Shown: piece after piece, positions 43,272 through 51,249 of the stretch | How positions within the stretch are numbered: position 1 is the stretch's first letter | Layout: the number at the start of each line of letters is the position of its first letter | Assembly (NCBI GenBank): GCA_001899635.1 | Contig: MKVQ01000004.1 | Location: 190,023 to 254,022 of the forward strand | Direction: 5' to 3' | Length of the DNA stretch: 64,000 nucleotides | Source of the DNA: Myxococcales bacterium 68-20 | Lineage (GTDB): Bacteria; Myxococcota_A; Polyangia; Polyangiales; Polyangiaceae | Program-made: the position numbers and the translations under genes | The notes under the pieces: model-generated | Told to the model about the DNA's origin: nothing | Databases searched by the model: none | The model's input: only the letters and a program-made list of their open reading frames with translations

Positions 43272-44464
43272 GGTTTGCCTCCGAGAGCGAGGACGACGCC
43301 GTAGCCCCCGATCCAGACGTGTCCGGCCCCCGGTGACCATACGGTGTAGAGATCAGGCCGGCGTGCGCCGAGGCCCGCGACCTTCACGCGCGACCAGCGA
43401 ATACCATCGTAGTGAAGGACGACGCCTGCATTGCCTACGGCCCAAACATCGGACGGCGACGTGCCCCAGACTGCATTGAGATGCTCGCCCGTCGGCACGT
43501 CCGAGACGACGTCCCAGCGCAGCCCATCTCCCGTGTAGTGACGAATGGTCCCGGTCCCACCGACCGCCCAGACGTCCGTGTCGGAGGCCGCCCAAACGCC
43601 GGTGAGTCCGTCCCATGTTTGCGTGTTGAGCGAGGTCACCGTCGGCGTTTCGCCGTCCGCGTCGGTGACCCGCATCGCCAAGCCGAGCTCGCCGACCACC
43701 CAGAGAGAGACGGTCTTCGCCGAGAGCCCGTGCAGGCTCCGCGGATTGCCACACGAGCGGGCGCCACATACGGACGATGAAATGCTACGAGCGCCCTCGA
43801 ACGTCCCCCCCGCGGTGAGCTCGAGACGCCAGAAACGCGTGCCCGTCGCCACCCAGAGCGAGTCCGCGCCGGGCGCGGCCCACACCGGCCCGAGCTGGCC
43901 TCCAAAGGTGGCCGTCGGCGCCACCTCGCGAAGCGACCAGCCACCGGCCGAGACGGATGCGTCGGCATCACCAGCGTCGAGACCTCGCGCGTAGACCTTC
44001 GCGAGCGATCGGAACGAGATCTCTCCTGCTCCGGGGAGCCAGAGCTCGCGGAGCGACTCTTGTGTCCCGGTCTCGGATTGCGTCCAGGACGTTCCATCGA
44101 AGTGGGCAACCGTTCCCACGGTGCCGGCAATCCAAACGTCGCTCGCCGAGCGGCCGCGAACGACGTTTATCCGCGTCCGCCAATCCATGCCGACGGCAGG
44201 GTTGACCGGATCGAACGGCCCGCTCGGACAGAGGACGTCAGCCGCACACGCCTCGGGGAAGTACTCGCAGTCGTCGGCGGTGCAGGGGCCTGCCTCCGCG
44301 TCCGCATCCGCGCCTGCTGCGTCTTGCCCGGGAACCGCGTTCGCGACCTCCGGCGGGGCCAGAGACACCTCTTCGTCGGAAGCGCACGCACCGAGCAACG
44401 CGCTCGCCCCTGCTGCGGAGGCGAGCGCACTCACAGCGAAAACCAGGCAGCGGAGCGTCCTCAT
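43268..44464 (-). CDS. WGSGPDDVW-type propeller lipoprotein (operon C)
   Basis: 398 residues, ATG 44464 in ATGA overlap. Lipobox LLGAC, linker GQDAAGADADAEAG, then an enlarged Cys boundary (PCTADDCEYFPEACAADVLC) in place of the simple C-x4-C pair. Blades: VVRGRSASDVWIAGTVGTVAH, GVWAASDTDVWAVGGTGTIRH, AVWGTSPSDVWAVGNAGVVLH and TVWSPGAGHVWIGGYGVVL. An extra CGARSCGNPR Cys pair lies near residue 240. Confidence 0.85.
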   Translation of the reverse strand: MRTLRCLVFAVSALASAAGASALLGACASDEEVSLAPPEVANAVPGQDAAGADADAEAGPCTADDCEYFPEACAADVLCPSGPFDPVNPAVGMDWRTRINVVRGRSASDVWIAGTVGTVAHFDGTSWTQSETGTQESLRELWLPGAGEISFRSLAKVYARGLDAGDADASVSAGGWSLREVAPTATFGGQLGPVWAAPGADSLWVATGTRFWRLELTAGGTFEGARSISSSVCGARSCGNPRSLHGLSAKTVSLWVVGELGLAMRVTDADGETPTVTSLNTQTWDGLTGVWAASDTDVWAVGGTGTIRHYTGDGLRWDVVSDVPTGEHLNAVWGTSPSDVWAVGNAGVVLHYDGIRWSRVKVAGLGARRPDLYTVWSPGAGHVWIGGYGVVLALGGKP

Positions 44465-45615
44465 CGCGCGAAGCCTCCTGCGTCTCCCTCACTGCAAGGC
44501 TCGACCACGCAGCGACCGGCGACACACGCCTGCCCCGCCACGGCGTCACAGACGCGCCCGCAGCCACCACAATTTCGAGGGTCGCTATCCGTACTGACCT
44601 CACAACCGTCGACGGTACTGTTGTTGCAGTCTGCGGCACCTTGAGGGCATTGAGGTTCACACGCGCCATAGCTGCATCGACTATTGCTGCCGCATGAAGC
44701 TCCGCAGGCTCCACAGTTTGCGAGGTCCGACGTAAGGTCGATGCATCTACCGACGCAAAGGGATCCAAGACAAGAATCCTGACAGTACGTCAGGCCGGAC
44801 GGACACATGCATTCATGCAATCGCGTTTCAGCGTTGACGCGGCACTGCTGATTGGCCGGACACACGTTGCCACACGCGCCGCAGTTTTCGGCCGTGCTGA
44901 TGTCGACCTCGCAACCATCCGCCCTCTCACCATTGCAATCGCCATAGCCCTGCTTGCAAAGCACGCCACAAACACCGCCATTACATCCGTATGCACGATT
45001 TGGATAGTTGACATCGTCGCCAGCGTCGACTGGATTGCAAGTCACGCCGCACGCGCCGCAATATTGGGCATCGTTATTGGGATCGCGGCACATGCCAGCG
45101 CAGTAGATGAGGCCGACTGGGCATCCACAGGCGGCGAACGTTTGTTGCTGGTCTTGAAACATGCACGGCTTGTCCGGATCCGTGCACTTGTTTCCACAGC
45201 CGCCGCAATGGTTATTGTCGAGAATTCCGATTTCACAACCATTGTCCGAAAGCCCGTCGCAATCGAGCGTTCTGGGACCGCACGCAAGCGCGCAGGCTCC
45301 CTCGGTGCACACGAACGTGTCGAGGGCGCCCCTGGGACAGGCGTGACCGCAGGCGCCGCAGTTGTTCACGTCCGTCCGGAGGTCCACGTCGCACGGGAAG
45401 CGCGAATTCGGGCAGGTCACCCGACCAGGAGGGCACTTGTTCGTGGGGCAGTACGGGACGAGGCCGGGCTCGGCGTCAGGTCCGGCGTCGACGGCGGCGA
45501 AGGACGGTGGCGGCGGCGGCGCCACGATGGCGAGGCGCTCGTCGACGGTCGTGCAGCCCCACCCCAGCACCATCGACACCGTCGTGAGGGTCGCCACGGC
45601 GATACGAGTCTTCAT
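44461..45615 (-). CDS. NCGACG Cys-module lipoprotein (operon C)
   Basis: 384 residues. Lipobox LGWGC. Modules: DVNNCGACGHAC, NNHCGGCGNKC, AQYCGACGVTC, TAENCGACGNVC, LANCGACGASC and DPRNCGGCGRVC, with DCNGERADGCE and DCNNSTVDGCE turns; C-terminus QACVAGRCVVEPC as in A and B. Part of the gene is distinctly AT-richer than its neighbours (44941-45000 is 32/60 G+C), which could mean recent exchange or relaxed selection. The 123 bases upstream are the longest gap inside operon C. Confidence 0.87.
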   Translation of the reverse strand: MKTRIAVATLTTVSMVLGWGCTTVDERLAIVAPPPPPSFAAVDAGPDAEPGLVPYCPTNKCPPGRVTCPNSRFPCDVDLRTDVNNCGACGHACPRGALDTFVCTEGACALACGPRTLDCDGLSDNGCEIGILDNNHCGGCGNKCTDPDKPCMFQDQQQTFAACGCPVGLIYCAGMCRDPNNDAQYCGACGVTCNPVDAGDDVNYPNRAYGCNGGVCGVLCKQGYGDCNGERADGCEVDISTAENCGACGNVCPANQQCRVNAETRLHECMCPSGLTYCQDSCLGSLCVGRCIDLTSDLANCGACGASCGSNSRCSYGACEPQCPQGAADCNNSTVDGCEVSTDSDPRNCGGCGRVCDAVAGQACVAGRCVVEPCSEGDAGGFAR

Positions 45616-45738
45616 CGCAGTCCCCAGAGCTGGCGGGCAGCTGGAGTTGGGCGCCGCTGAGCGGGAGCGGCGGTTCGAAGCCGATTGCGCATACTCCTCA
45701 TGCAGCTCCAGCGTCGCCTGTATGAAGAAATCGACGTG

Positions 45739-46431
45739 CTAGCGAGAGAGACCGTCGATCACCTGGCGGACGCGCCGGAGATGAGGCGACGCCGGAAAGC
45801 GCTCCTCGAACGTACGCGCACGCGCGCGCGCCGCGTCGACGCGACCGAGCTTGGCGAGCGCTTCGATCGCGATGCGTTCGCGCTCCTGGACGAGCAGGCC
45901 GGAGGGGCAGCGCTGCTCGTGGTCGCGCGCGACCGCGAGCGCGCCCGTGAGATCGCCGGAGCGAAGCTTCGTGTCGGCACGGTCGATGAGCTCGAGCTCG
46001 TTGCAGCGCGGGGCTGCGGCCGCAGGCGCCAGACGCACGCCGGCGTTCGGCAGCGCGTCGACGGAGATCGCTGGCGGAGCATCGGGCACGGCCGGCGGAG
46101 CGTCGAGCACGGCCGGCGGAGCGGACGGCACTGGAGAGGACTCCGGCGCCATGACCGCGCTCCCGGTCGCTCCGTGTTCCTTCAGTTGCGTGGTGAAGAC
46201 GGCCCCCGCGACCAGGACAGCGGCGACGACGGAGATCCCCAGCCATGGCGTCACACGAGCCGGAGACGCGCTCTTTCCTTCGAGCAGCGGACCAAGGCGC
46301 CCGGCGAGCTCGTCCATCTTTCCCGCGGGCGGGCGCGCCGCTTGGTGGGCGCGGATGAGGCGGCCCGTAAACGCCGTATCAGGCGAAGGTGGCTCGCGAA
46401 GGTCGACGAGGCGCTTCGGTTCACCGTTCAT
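45739..46431 (-). CDS. Single-pass TPR-like membrane protein, candidate anti-sigma factor (operon C)
   Basis: 230 residues from ATG 46431 (ATGA overlap with the sigma stop). Cytosolic part with MDELAGRLGPLLEGK, membrane segment WLGISVVAAVLVAGAVFTTQ, an Ala/Pro repeat linker (PPAVLDAPPAVPDAPPA), then periplasmic helices ADTKLRSGDLTGALAVARDH and ARTFEERFPASPHLRRVRQV. Shortest of the three copies. Same place and layout as in A and B; no zinc motif. Confidence 0.77.
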   Translation of the reverse strand: MNGEPKRLVDLREPPSPDTAFTGRLIRAHQAARPPAGKMDELAGRLGPLLEGKSASPARVTPWLGISVVAAVLVAGAVFTTQLKEHGATGSAVMAPESSPVPSAPPAVLDAPPAVPDAPPAISVDALPNAGVRLAPAAAAPRCNELELIDRADTKLRSGDLTGALAVARDHEQRCPSGLLVQERERIAIEALAKLGRVDAARARARTFEERFPASPHLRRVRQVIDGLSR

Positions 46432-47003
46432 TTGAATTCCTTCCGCAGGCGGTAGCGGCGGACGGCCGCGTCCACCGCTTCCCGCGCAGCTCGAAGCCGG
46501 GAATAGGCCGTCTGGATCGGGCACTCGAGCGACTGCGCGATCTCCTGCATCGACAGCCCTTCGAGCTCGAAGAGCACGAACACTGCACGCTTGTCGTCGT
46601 CCAGCCCGTCCAAGATGGCGTACAGAACCTCGCGCGCCTGCTGGTCGCTGAGGTGCTCGGCAGGCGTCGTTGGATCGATCGCCTCGGGCAGGTCCTCCGA
46701 AGCGATTTCCCGGGCGGCGCTCCGGCGGCTCCGCGAGCGGAGCGCGACGCGCACGCAGATCCCGTGGACCCATCCGCGAACCGATCCTCGATCCTCGTAC
46801 TCGCCGGCCCTCCGATGGATGACGACGAAGACCTCCTGGAAGGCATCGTCGACGTCCGCCGGCGCCACGCCGAGGCTGCGCAGCAGGGTGTAGACGTAGG
46901 GCCCGTGCTCTCGAAAGATCGCCGCGATGTCGAGGCGCCCGCTCACCGGATGCGCGCTCGCCGCGTCATCGGACGAGAGGCTGGGAATGGAGCACGCCCG
47001 CAC
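46428..47003 (-). CDS. ECF-type RNA polymerase sigma factor (operon C)
   Basis: 191 residues, GTG start at 47003. Region 2: IFREHGPYVYTLLRSLGVAP, then DVDDAFQEVFVVIHRR. Region 4: GLDDDKRAVFVLFELEGLSM, then QEIAQSLECPIQTAYSRLRA. It is clearly ECF but more distant from the A and B factors (YSRLRAAR rather than ASRLRxAR), so promoter recognition may differ. 31 bases after the exported Cys-pair gene. Confidence 0.9.
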   Translation of the reverse strand: MRACSIPSLSSDDAASAHPVSGRLDIAAIFREHGPYVYTLLRSLGVAPADVDDAFQEVFVVIHRRAGEYEDRGSVRGWVHGICVRVALRSRSRRSAAREIASEDLPEAIDPTTPAEHLSDQQAREVLYAILDGLDDDKRAVFVLFELEGLSMQEIAQSLECPIQTAYSRLRAAREAVDAAVRRYRLRKEFK

Positions 47004-47034
47004 GGGATCATATGCAGGCCCGAGACGCCCATTA

Positions 47035-48126
47035 TTACAAAATCGTGATGAGCCCGCTCAGCCCGACGAACACGATGACCTGCCCGGTCGTGTAGAGCCG
47101 CTCCACCTCCCCGTCGGTGGTCGCATAGTGGAACGCGCGCCGCACAGGCGGGGCCGCTAGCCCGAGGTCGAACCGTACCGAGCGCGTGCCGTCGCCAAGC
47201 CGAAGCGCGACCGTAGCCGTTGGGGCTACGAGGGGCCGCCAGGCATCGCTCCGCTCCTTGATGCCCGCCGCGTCGACGCCCGTCGTGCTGGGGACGATCG
47301 CGCCCCAAAAGAGCCCACCGCAGGCATCGAGGCTGAGCTTGGACCCCGGAACGACCGCCAGACACGCGCGGAGCTGCTGGTCGACCGCGGAGAAGGTCCC
47401 GCGAACCAATTCGTCGCGAATGGTTTGCGGTAGCGAATAGCCGCCGGACCATTCGAAGCTGAAACGTGAGCCTGGGCGCGAGAGCCGCGCCACCACCCGC
47501 ACCGACGCGCTCGGTGACGGAAGGAGGCCGACGGCAGCAGCGCCTCCGAAGCCGAGCGACAGGTCGAACGGTCGCCTCGATGCCTCCGACGTGGAGGCCG
47601 GTGGCCGAGGCCGCAGCGGACGTGACCGCGTCTCGGGCGCCAGCGCCCGGTTCTCTGGGGGCACGCGCTCGACTTCCGGCGCTGGGCCCTCGACCGGCTC
47701 CTCGCTCGGCGGGCGATCCTCTTCGGGCTCGCCAGCGCTCTCTGATTCGATGAAGAGTGCGACGACGATCGTCGTCGTGCGAATCAAGCTGGCGCAGCTC
47801 GAAGCATCGAGCTCGCGCGAGCCGAGGACGGCGCCGCTCCGCTCTCTCTGCGTCACGCGAGCTCGGAAGCGGCCCGCCGTGAAGACCTCGTCCCCTTCGA
47901 TCACGATGTCGGCTCGATCGCGATCGGTGAAGGGCTTACGCCTGAGCTTCTTCTCGACGGCATCGCGGAGGGCTGCCTCCGTCACGCACACGGGCGCGCC
48001 GACCTCGGAGCGCCACGAAAGGGCAAACGACGCGTCGGCCCACGCCGCACGGGGGACGAGTGCGAGTCCGAGCATGACGCACGCGGCAGCGGCCAAGCGC
48101 GGTGCAGCACGATGGCGGCGCACCAC
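47035..48126 (-). CDS. Exported Cys-pair protein, possible outer-membrane barrel (operon C partner)
   Basis: 363 residues. Signal AAAACVMLGLALVPRAAWA. First domain: SEVGAPVCVTEAALRDAVEK and LDASSCASLIRTTTIVVALF (the conserved Cys pair). Hinge rich in Pro/Glu (EEDRPPSEEPVEGPAPEVER). C-terminal beta-rich ~200 residues (LSLGFGGAAAVGLLPSPSAS ... VIVFVGLSGLITIL). First gene of the operon C unit and divergent from the LuxR regulator gene at 48277, so that regulator may act here. Confidence 0.75.
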   Translation of the reverse strand: MVRRHRAAPRLAAAACVMLGLALVPRAAWADASFALSWRSEVGAPVCVTEAALRDAVEKKLRRKPFTDRDRADIVIEGDEVFTAGRFRARVTQRERSGAVLGSRELDASSCASLIRTTTIVVALFIESESAGEPEEDRPPSEEPVEGPAPEVERVPPENRALAPETRSRPLRPRPPASTSEASRRPFDLSLGFGGAAAVGLLPSPSASVRVVARLSRPGSRFSFEWSGGYSLPQTIRDELVRGTFSAVDQQLRACLAVVPGSKLSLDACGGLFWGAIVPSTTGVDAAGIKERSDAWRPLVAPTATVALRLGDGTRSVRFDLGLAAPPVRRAFHYATTDGEVERLYTTGQVIVFVGLSGLITIL

Positions 48127-48241
48127 CGCGATGCTAGCTCACGCCCTGCCGCGCTCGCGACGATCTCGAACCAAACCTCGATGGGCCCCGGCGGGAAGTT
48201 CGTACGCACGACCGGCGCGCGGGGGCGATGATGCAGATGCA

Positions 48242-48261
48242 CTATTCCGGCGTTCGAATAG
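48242..48261 (+). promoter_or_regulatory. 20-base imperfect dyad before the LuxR gene
   Basis: CTATTCCGGCGTTCGAATAG: the outer six bases of each arm match perfectly (CTATTC/GAATAG), and 7 of 10 positions pair overall. It ends 15 bases before the ATG at 48277, within the divergent region shared with operon C (48127-48276). Size and form fit a LuxR-family operator, perhaps autoregulatory; this is inferred from shape only. Confidence 0.45.
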
Positions 48262-48276
48262 ACTCAGGCGTTCTTC

Positions 48277-49284
48277 ATGGCCGCTGCTTCTTCGCCGTTG
48301 CCGACCACCGCCCTCTCGCCTGCAGGGATCGCCGGCTTCCTGCTCGACATCCACGAGCGCTCGAACGAGCTCGGCTACCACGAGCTGCACCGCTTCACGC
48401 TCCAGCGGCTCGCGGCCGTCTTCCCATTCGATGCCGGGCTCCTGGCCATGGGCACGATCCAGAATGGCGTCCCGCACGGTCACGATGTCGTGCTGCACAA
48501 CAAGACGCCCGAGTTCATGGAGAGCTGGGAGGAGATCAAGCACGAGGACAAGGTCGCCCTCCAGGCGTTCGGGAACCCAGGGAAGACGGCGAACGTCGAC
48601 ATCGAGGGACCGATCTTCGATGGCTGCGACCGCGCCCGGGAGCACTGCAGGAAGTGGGGCCTCGCGCATGTGCTGTGCACCTCCATGATCTCGTCGGCTG
48701 CCGGTCTCTACTGGGTCGCCTCCGTCTACCGCTCCGACCAGACGAAGCCGTTCTCGGAGGAGGAGCGCCAGGCGATGGAGATCGTCGTGCCGCACATTTT
48801 CTCGGCCGCGCGTCGCGCTCACCTCGGTCAGCTCCGCACGCAGGCCCACATCCGCGACGCACATGGACAGGCGGGGGCGATCGCCAACGAGTCGGGGCTC
48901 GTCCTCGAGGCGGAGCCGGGCTTCGTCGATCTGCTCCGCACCGGGTGGCCTGGATGGACGGGACCGCTGCTGCCTTCCGACCTGGCGAGCGAGCTGCCGA
49001 CGAAGCCGTCCGTGCGCCTCGTGCGCGAGCCGGTGGTGGTCCGCGCGGACAAGTCCGGCGGGTTCGTCCTCCTCCATGCGCGGAGGAGCGTGGCCGCCGA
49101 TCGGCTCACCGCTCGCGAGCACGAGATCGCCGAAGCATTCTCCCTGGGCGAGACGCACCGCGAGATCGGCGCGCGCCTCGGCGTCTCGCCGAACACGGTG
49201 CGCCGCCACCTCGCGAACATCTACGAGAAGCTCGGGATCGCGAGCAAAGCCGAGCTCGATCGGATGATCAGCGGCCTGACGTAG
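48277..49284 (+). CDS. LuxR-family transcriptional regulator
   Basis: 335 residues, no signal or membrane segment. The N-terminal ~250 residues resemble a GAF/PAS-like sensor (HRFTLQRLAAVFPFDAGLLA, LCTSMISSAAGLYWVASVYR, FSEEERQAMEIVVPHIFSAA). The C-terminal NarL/FixJ helix-turn-helix reads LTAREHEIAEAFSLGETHRE and IGARLGVSPNTVRRHLANIY. The LuxR domain is certain; the ligand is unknown. No cognate LuxI is visible. It is divergent from the operon C unit. Confidence 0.88.
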   Translation: MAAASSPLPTTALSPAGIAGFLLDIHERSNELGYHELHRFTLQRLAAVFPFDAGLLAMGTIQNGVPHGHDVVLHNKTPEFMESWEEIKHEDKVALQAFGNPGKTANVDIEGPIFDGCDRAREHCRKWGLAHVLCTSMISSAAGLYWVASVYRSDQTKPFSEEERQAMEIVVPHIFSAARRAHLGQLRTQAHIRDAHGQAGAIANESGLVLEAEPGFVDLLRTGWPGWTGPLLPSDLASELPTKPSVRLVREPVVVRADKSGGFVLLHARRSVAADRLTAREHEIAEAFSLGETHREIGARLGVSPNTVRRHLANIYEKLGIASKAELDRMISGLT

Positions 49285-49706
49285 GCTCGGTGAGGCGACC
49301 CGTCACAACACCTGGACGACCACGGACGCGGCCGTGCTCTCGTTGCCAGCGTCGTCGCGCGCGACAGCACGGACCTCGGTCGGGCCCGGAGGCAGGTTGC
49401 TGGCCTCGGAGCTGCGCGGCGCTCACACGCCGGACGCGCTCCCGCGACCACGGCATCGATTGATCGAGCGGCTCGCGACGGGCGCGCGACGGGCCCGGTT
49501 GGAGACGCTGCCTTGACGATGGGCGAGCGAGGTATCAGGATTCGGGCGCCGCATCCTTCGATGCGTGCAGCAGGAGGTGAGCCATGCACGGGATTGCCAT
49601 TTGCGGTGTCCAGGTTCGCAAGGTTTGCTCCCTCGCGGCTCGAGCGTGACAGGCGTCACGCTCCACTGCGAGCGAGCCGAGTCATTCGTATTTTGAGCCG
49701 TAAGAA
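49285..49706. other. 422-base gap holding a gene remnant
   Basis: It contains a 39-codon coding remnant on the minus strand (49303-49422, listed separately). The remainder (49423-49706) has no convincing frame; the last ~30 bases lead into rbfA, where a weak TAAG precedes the ATG. Confidence 0.5.
49303..49422 (-). pseudogene. 3' fragment of an Ig-like/FN3-type exported protein
   Basis: Bounded by stops on both sides, the frame encodes 39 residues including LPPGPTEVRAVARDDAGNES and ending VVVQVL. The GPTxVxAxAxDxAGNxS pattern is typical of the last strands of bacterial Ig-like, HYR or fibronectin-type repeats. Third codon positions are nearly all G or C, as in true genes of this DNA. No start or upstream part remains, so this is a deletion remnant. 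Confidence 0.6.
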
Positions 49707-50054
49707 ATGAAACACGACCACATTGGACCGAGCGCTGCAGGCTCGGTCCGGCACCAGCGTGTGGAGTCCTCCATCCTCGAGGAGCTCCGTTCCATCCTGA
49801 GAGACGACGTCACCGACCCCGAGCTCGAGGGCGTCCGGTTGACCGCCATCGTGCTCTCTCCCGACAGCAAGAACGCTCGCGTGCACTTCGCCGTGCCACG
49901 CGGTCGTCCGCGCACTGCGGTCCTTCGCGCGTTCACGCGCGCGACGGGCTTCCTGCGTGGCCGCCTCGCCGAGGGCGTCGAGCTGAAGAGGACGCCAGAC
50001 CTCCGCTTCGTCTACGAAGCAGAGATCGATCCGTCGGGCAGCGACGAGGGCTGA
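49707..50054 (+). CDS. rbfA: Ribosome-binding factor A
   Basis: 115 residues. It matches RbfA: RHQRVESSILEELRSILRDD, VTDPELEGVRLTAIVLSPDS and ARVHFAVP correspond to the KH-like fold with the R-V-x-x-x-I-x-x-E-L opening and the DPxL-x-x-V-x-L/V-S-x-D core. RbfA helps 30S subunit maturation and cold adaptation by acting on the 16S rRNA helix. Family length is ~110-130, so it is complete. The usual neighbours nusA-infB-rbfA-truB are absent; here it is one base ahead of rtcB, an unusual pairing. Confidence 0.88.
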   Translation: MKHDHIGPSAAGSVRHQRVESSILEELRSILRDDVTDPELEGVRLTAIVLSPDSKNARVHFAVPRGRPRTAVLRAFTRATGFLRGRLAEGVELKRTPDLRFVYEAEIDPSGSDEG

Positions 50055-50055
50055 C

Positions 50056-51216
50056 TTGCCTCGAACCCTGTTCGATCCCGGGCGCGGCCATCGCGTCCCG
50101 GTACACGTGTGGGCGCGCGACGCCTCGGAAGAGACGCTCGCGCAGCTCGAGCGCATCGCATCACGCCCCTACGCTGCGCTTCGCGTGGCGGCGATGGCGG
50201 ACGCCCATGTCGCCGAGGGCGTCGCGGTCGGCACCGTGTTCGCCACCGAGCGGACCGTCGTTCCTCGCGCGCTCGGCGGCGACCTCGGATGCGGCGTTGC
50301 GGCGGTCCAGCTCTCGGTACGAGCGAGCGAGCTCGATCGCGCCACGCTCGATCGCGTGGTGAGCTCGCTCGTTCGCGCGATCCCTGCCGGCGACGCCGTC
50401 CACCGTGGTCGCGGGCTGGCCGTTCCCGACGCGCTGTTCGAGGACGACCTCTCGACGCGCTCGCTCGAACGAACGCGCGATGCGCTCTCCGCCAAGCACC
50501 TCGGAACGCTCGGAGGAGGCAACCACTTCCTCGAAATCGACCGTGACGTCGACGACAACGCATGGCTGCTCGTCCACTCCGGCTCGCGCGGGCTCGGTGC
50601 CGCCGTCGCCGCTCATCACGTGCGAGCGGCGGAGGCGATCGATCCCGATCCGCTCGCCGGCCTCGACACGGACTCCGACGCGGGACGCGCCTACCTGGTC
50701 GATCTCGCGTGGGCGCTCGCCTTCGCGCGCGCCAACCGCGAGCTCCTCGCGCGACGCGCGATGCTCGTCCTGAGCGATGTCCTCGCCCAGGAGGTCACCG
50801 CCAAGCGCGAGGTCGACATCCACCATAACTTCGTCGCGCGCGAGCGATGGGAGGACCGGGATCTCTTCGTCCACCGGAAGGGCGCCGTCGCCGTCCCGCG
50901 CGGTAGTCCGGCGATCATCCCGGGCTCGATGGCGACGGCGAGCTACCTCGTCTCGGGGCTCGGCTGCGATCTCGCATTCGGCTCGTGCTCACACGGTGCC
51001 GGACGCGTGATGACGCGCCGAGAAGCGCGCGCCCGGATCCGTCCCGCGGCGCTCGTCCAGACGATGCGCCGGATCGCCTGGCCGGATCACCTCGCACGCC
51101 GGCTCGTCGAGGAGGCACCGGCGGTCTACCGCGACATCGGCGAAGTCCTCGACGACCAGCGCGATCTCGTCGCGCGGGAGCGCCGTCTCGAGCCCCTCGC
51201 GGTGCTCAAGGGTTAG
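50056..51216 (+). CDS. rtcB: RtcB-family RNA ligase
   Basis: 386 residues, TTG start one base after the rbfA stop. Motifs in order: MADAHVAEGVAVGTVFATE, PRALGGDLGCGVAAVQ (GVDIGCG-like), LGTLGGGNHFLEI, VHSGSRGLG, DIHHNF, VHRKGAV, IPGSMATASYLVSG and SCSHGAGRVMTRREA. In characterised RtcB the His of the HGAGR motif is guanylylated before joining 2',3'-cyclic phosphate or 3'-phosphate to 5'-OH RNA ends, using Mn2+ and GTP. All metal- and nucleotide-binding motifs seem present. The family is often involved in RNA repair; no rtcA/rtcR is nearby. Confidence 0.93.
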   Translation: MPRTLFDPGRGHRVPVHVWARDASEETLAQLERIASRPYAALRVAAMADAHVAEGVAVGTVFATERTVVPRALGGDLGCGVAAVQLSVRASELDRATLDRVVSSLVRAIPAGDAVHRGRGLAVPDALFEDDLSTRSLERTRDALSAKHLGTLGGGNHFLEIDRDVDDNAWLLVHSGSRGLGAAVAAHHVRAAEAIDPDPLAGLDTDSDAGRAYLVDLAWALAFARANRELLARRAMLVLSDVLAQEVTAKREVDIHHNFVARERWEDRDLFVHRKGAVAVPRGSPAIIPGSMATASYLVSGLGCDLAFGSCSHGAGRVMTRREARARIRPAALVQTMRRIAWPDHLARRLVEEAPAVYRDIGEVLDDQRDLVARERRLEPLAVLKG

Positions 51217-51249
51217 GCGGCAGCCTCGATGAGCGGCGAGCGCGGACGC

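Larger units (their letters stand above)
38637..47003 (-). other. Operon C: seven-gene ECF operon with IgGFc-binding protein
   Basis: Same order as operon B: sigma, TPR membrane protein, NCGACG lipoprotein, two propellers, RCC1 propeller, IgGFc-binding lipoprotein. Junctions: ATGA (46431/46428), 123-base gap, ATGA (44464/44461), ATGA (43271/43268), 22-base gap, ATGA (40421/40418). The exported Cys-pair gene (47035-48126) is 31 bases upstream. B and C are in tandem and separated by 258 bases. Confidence 0.88.
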
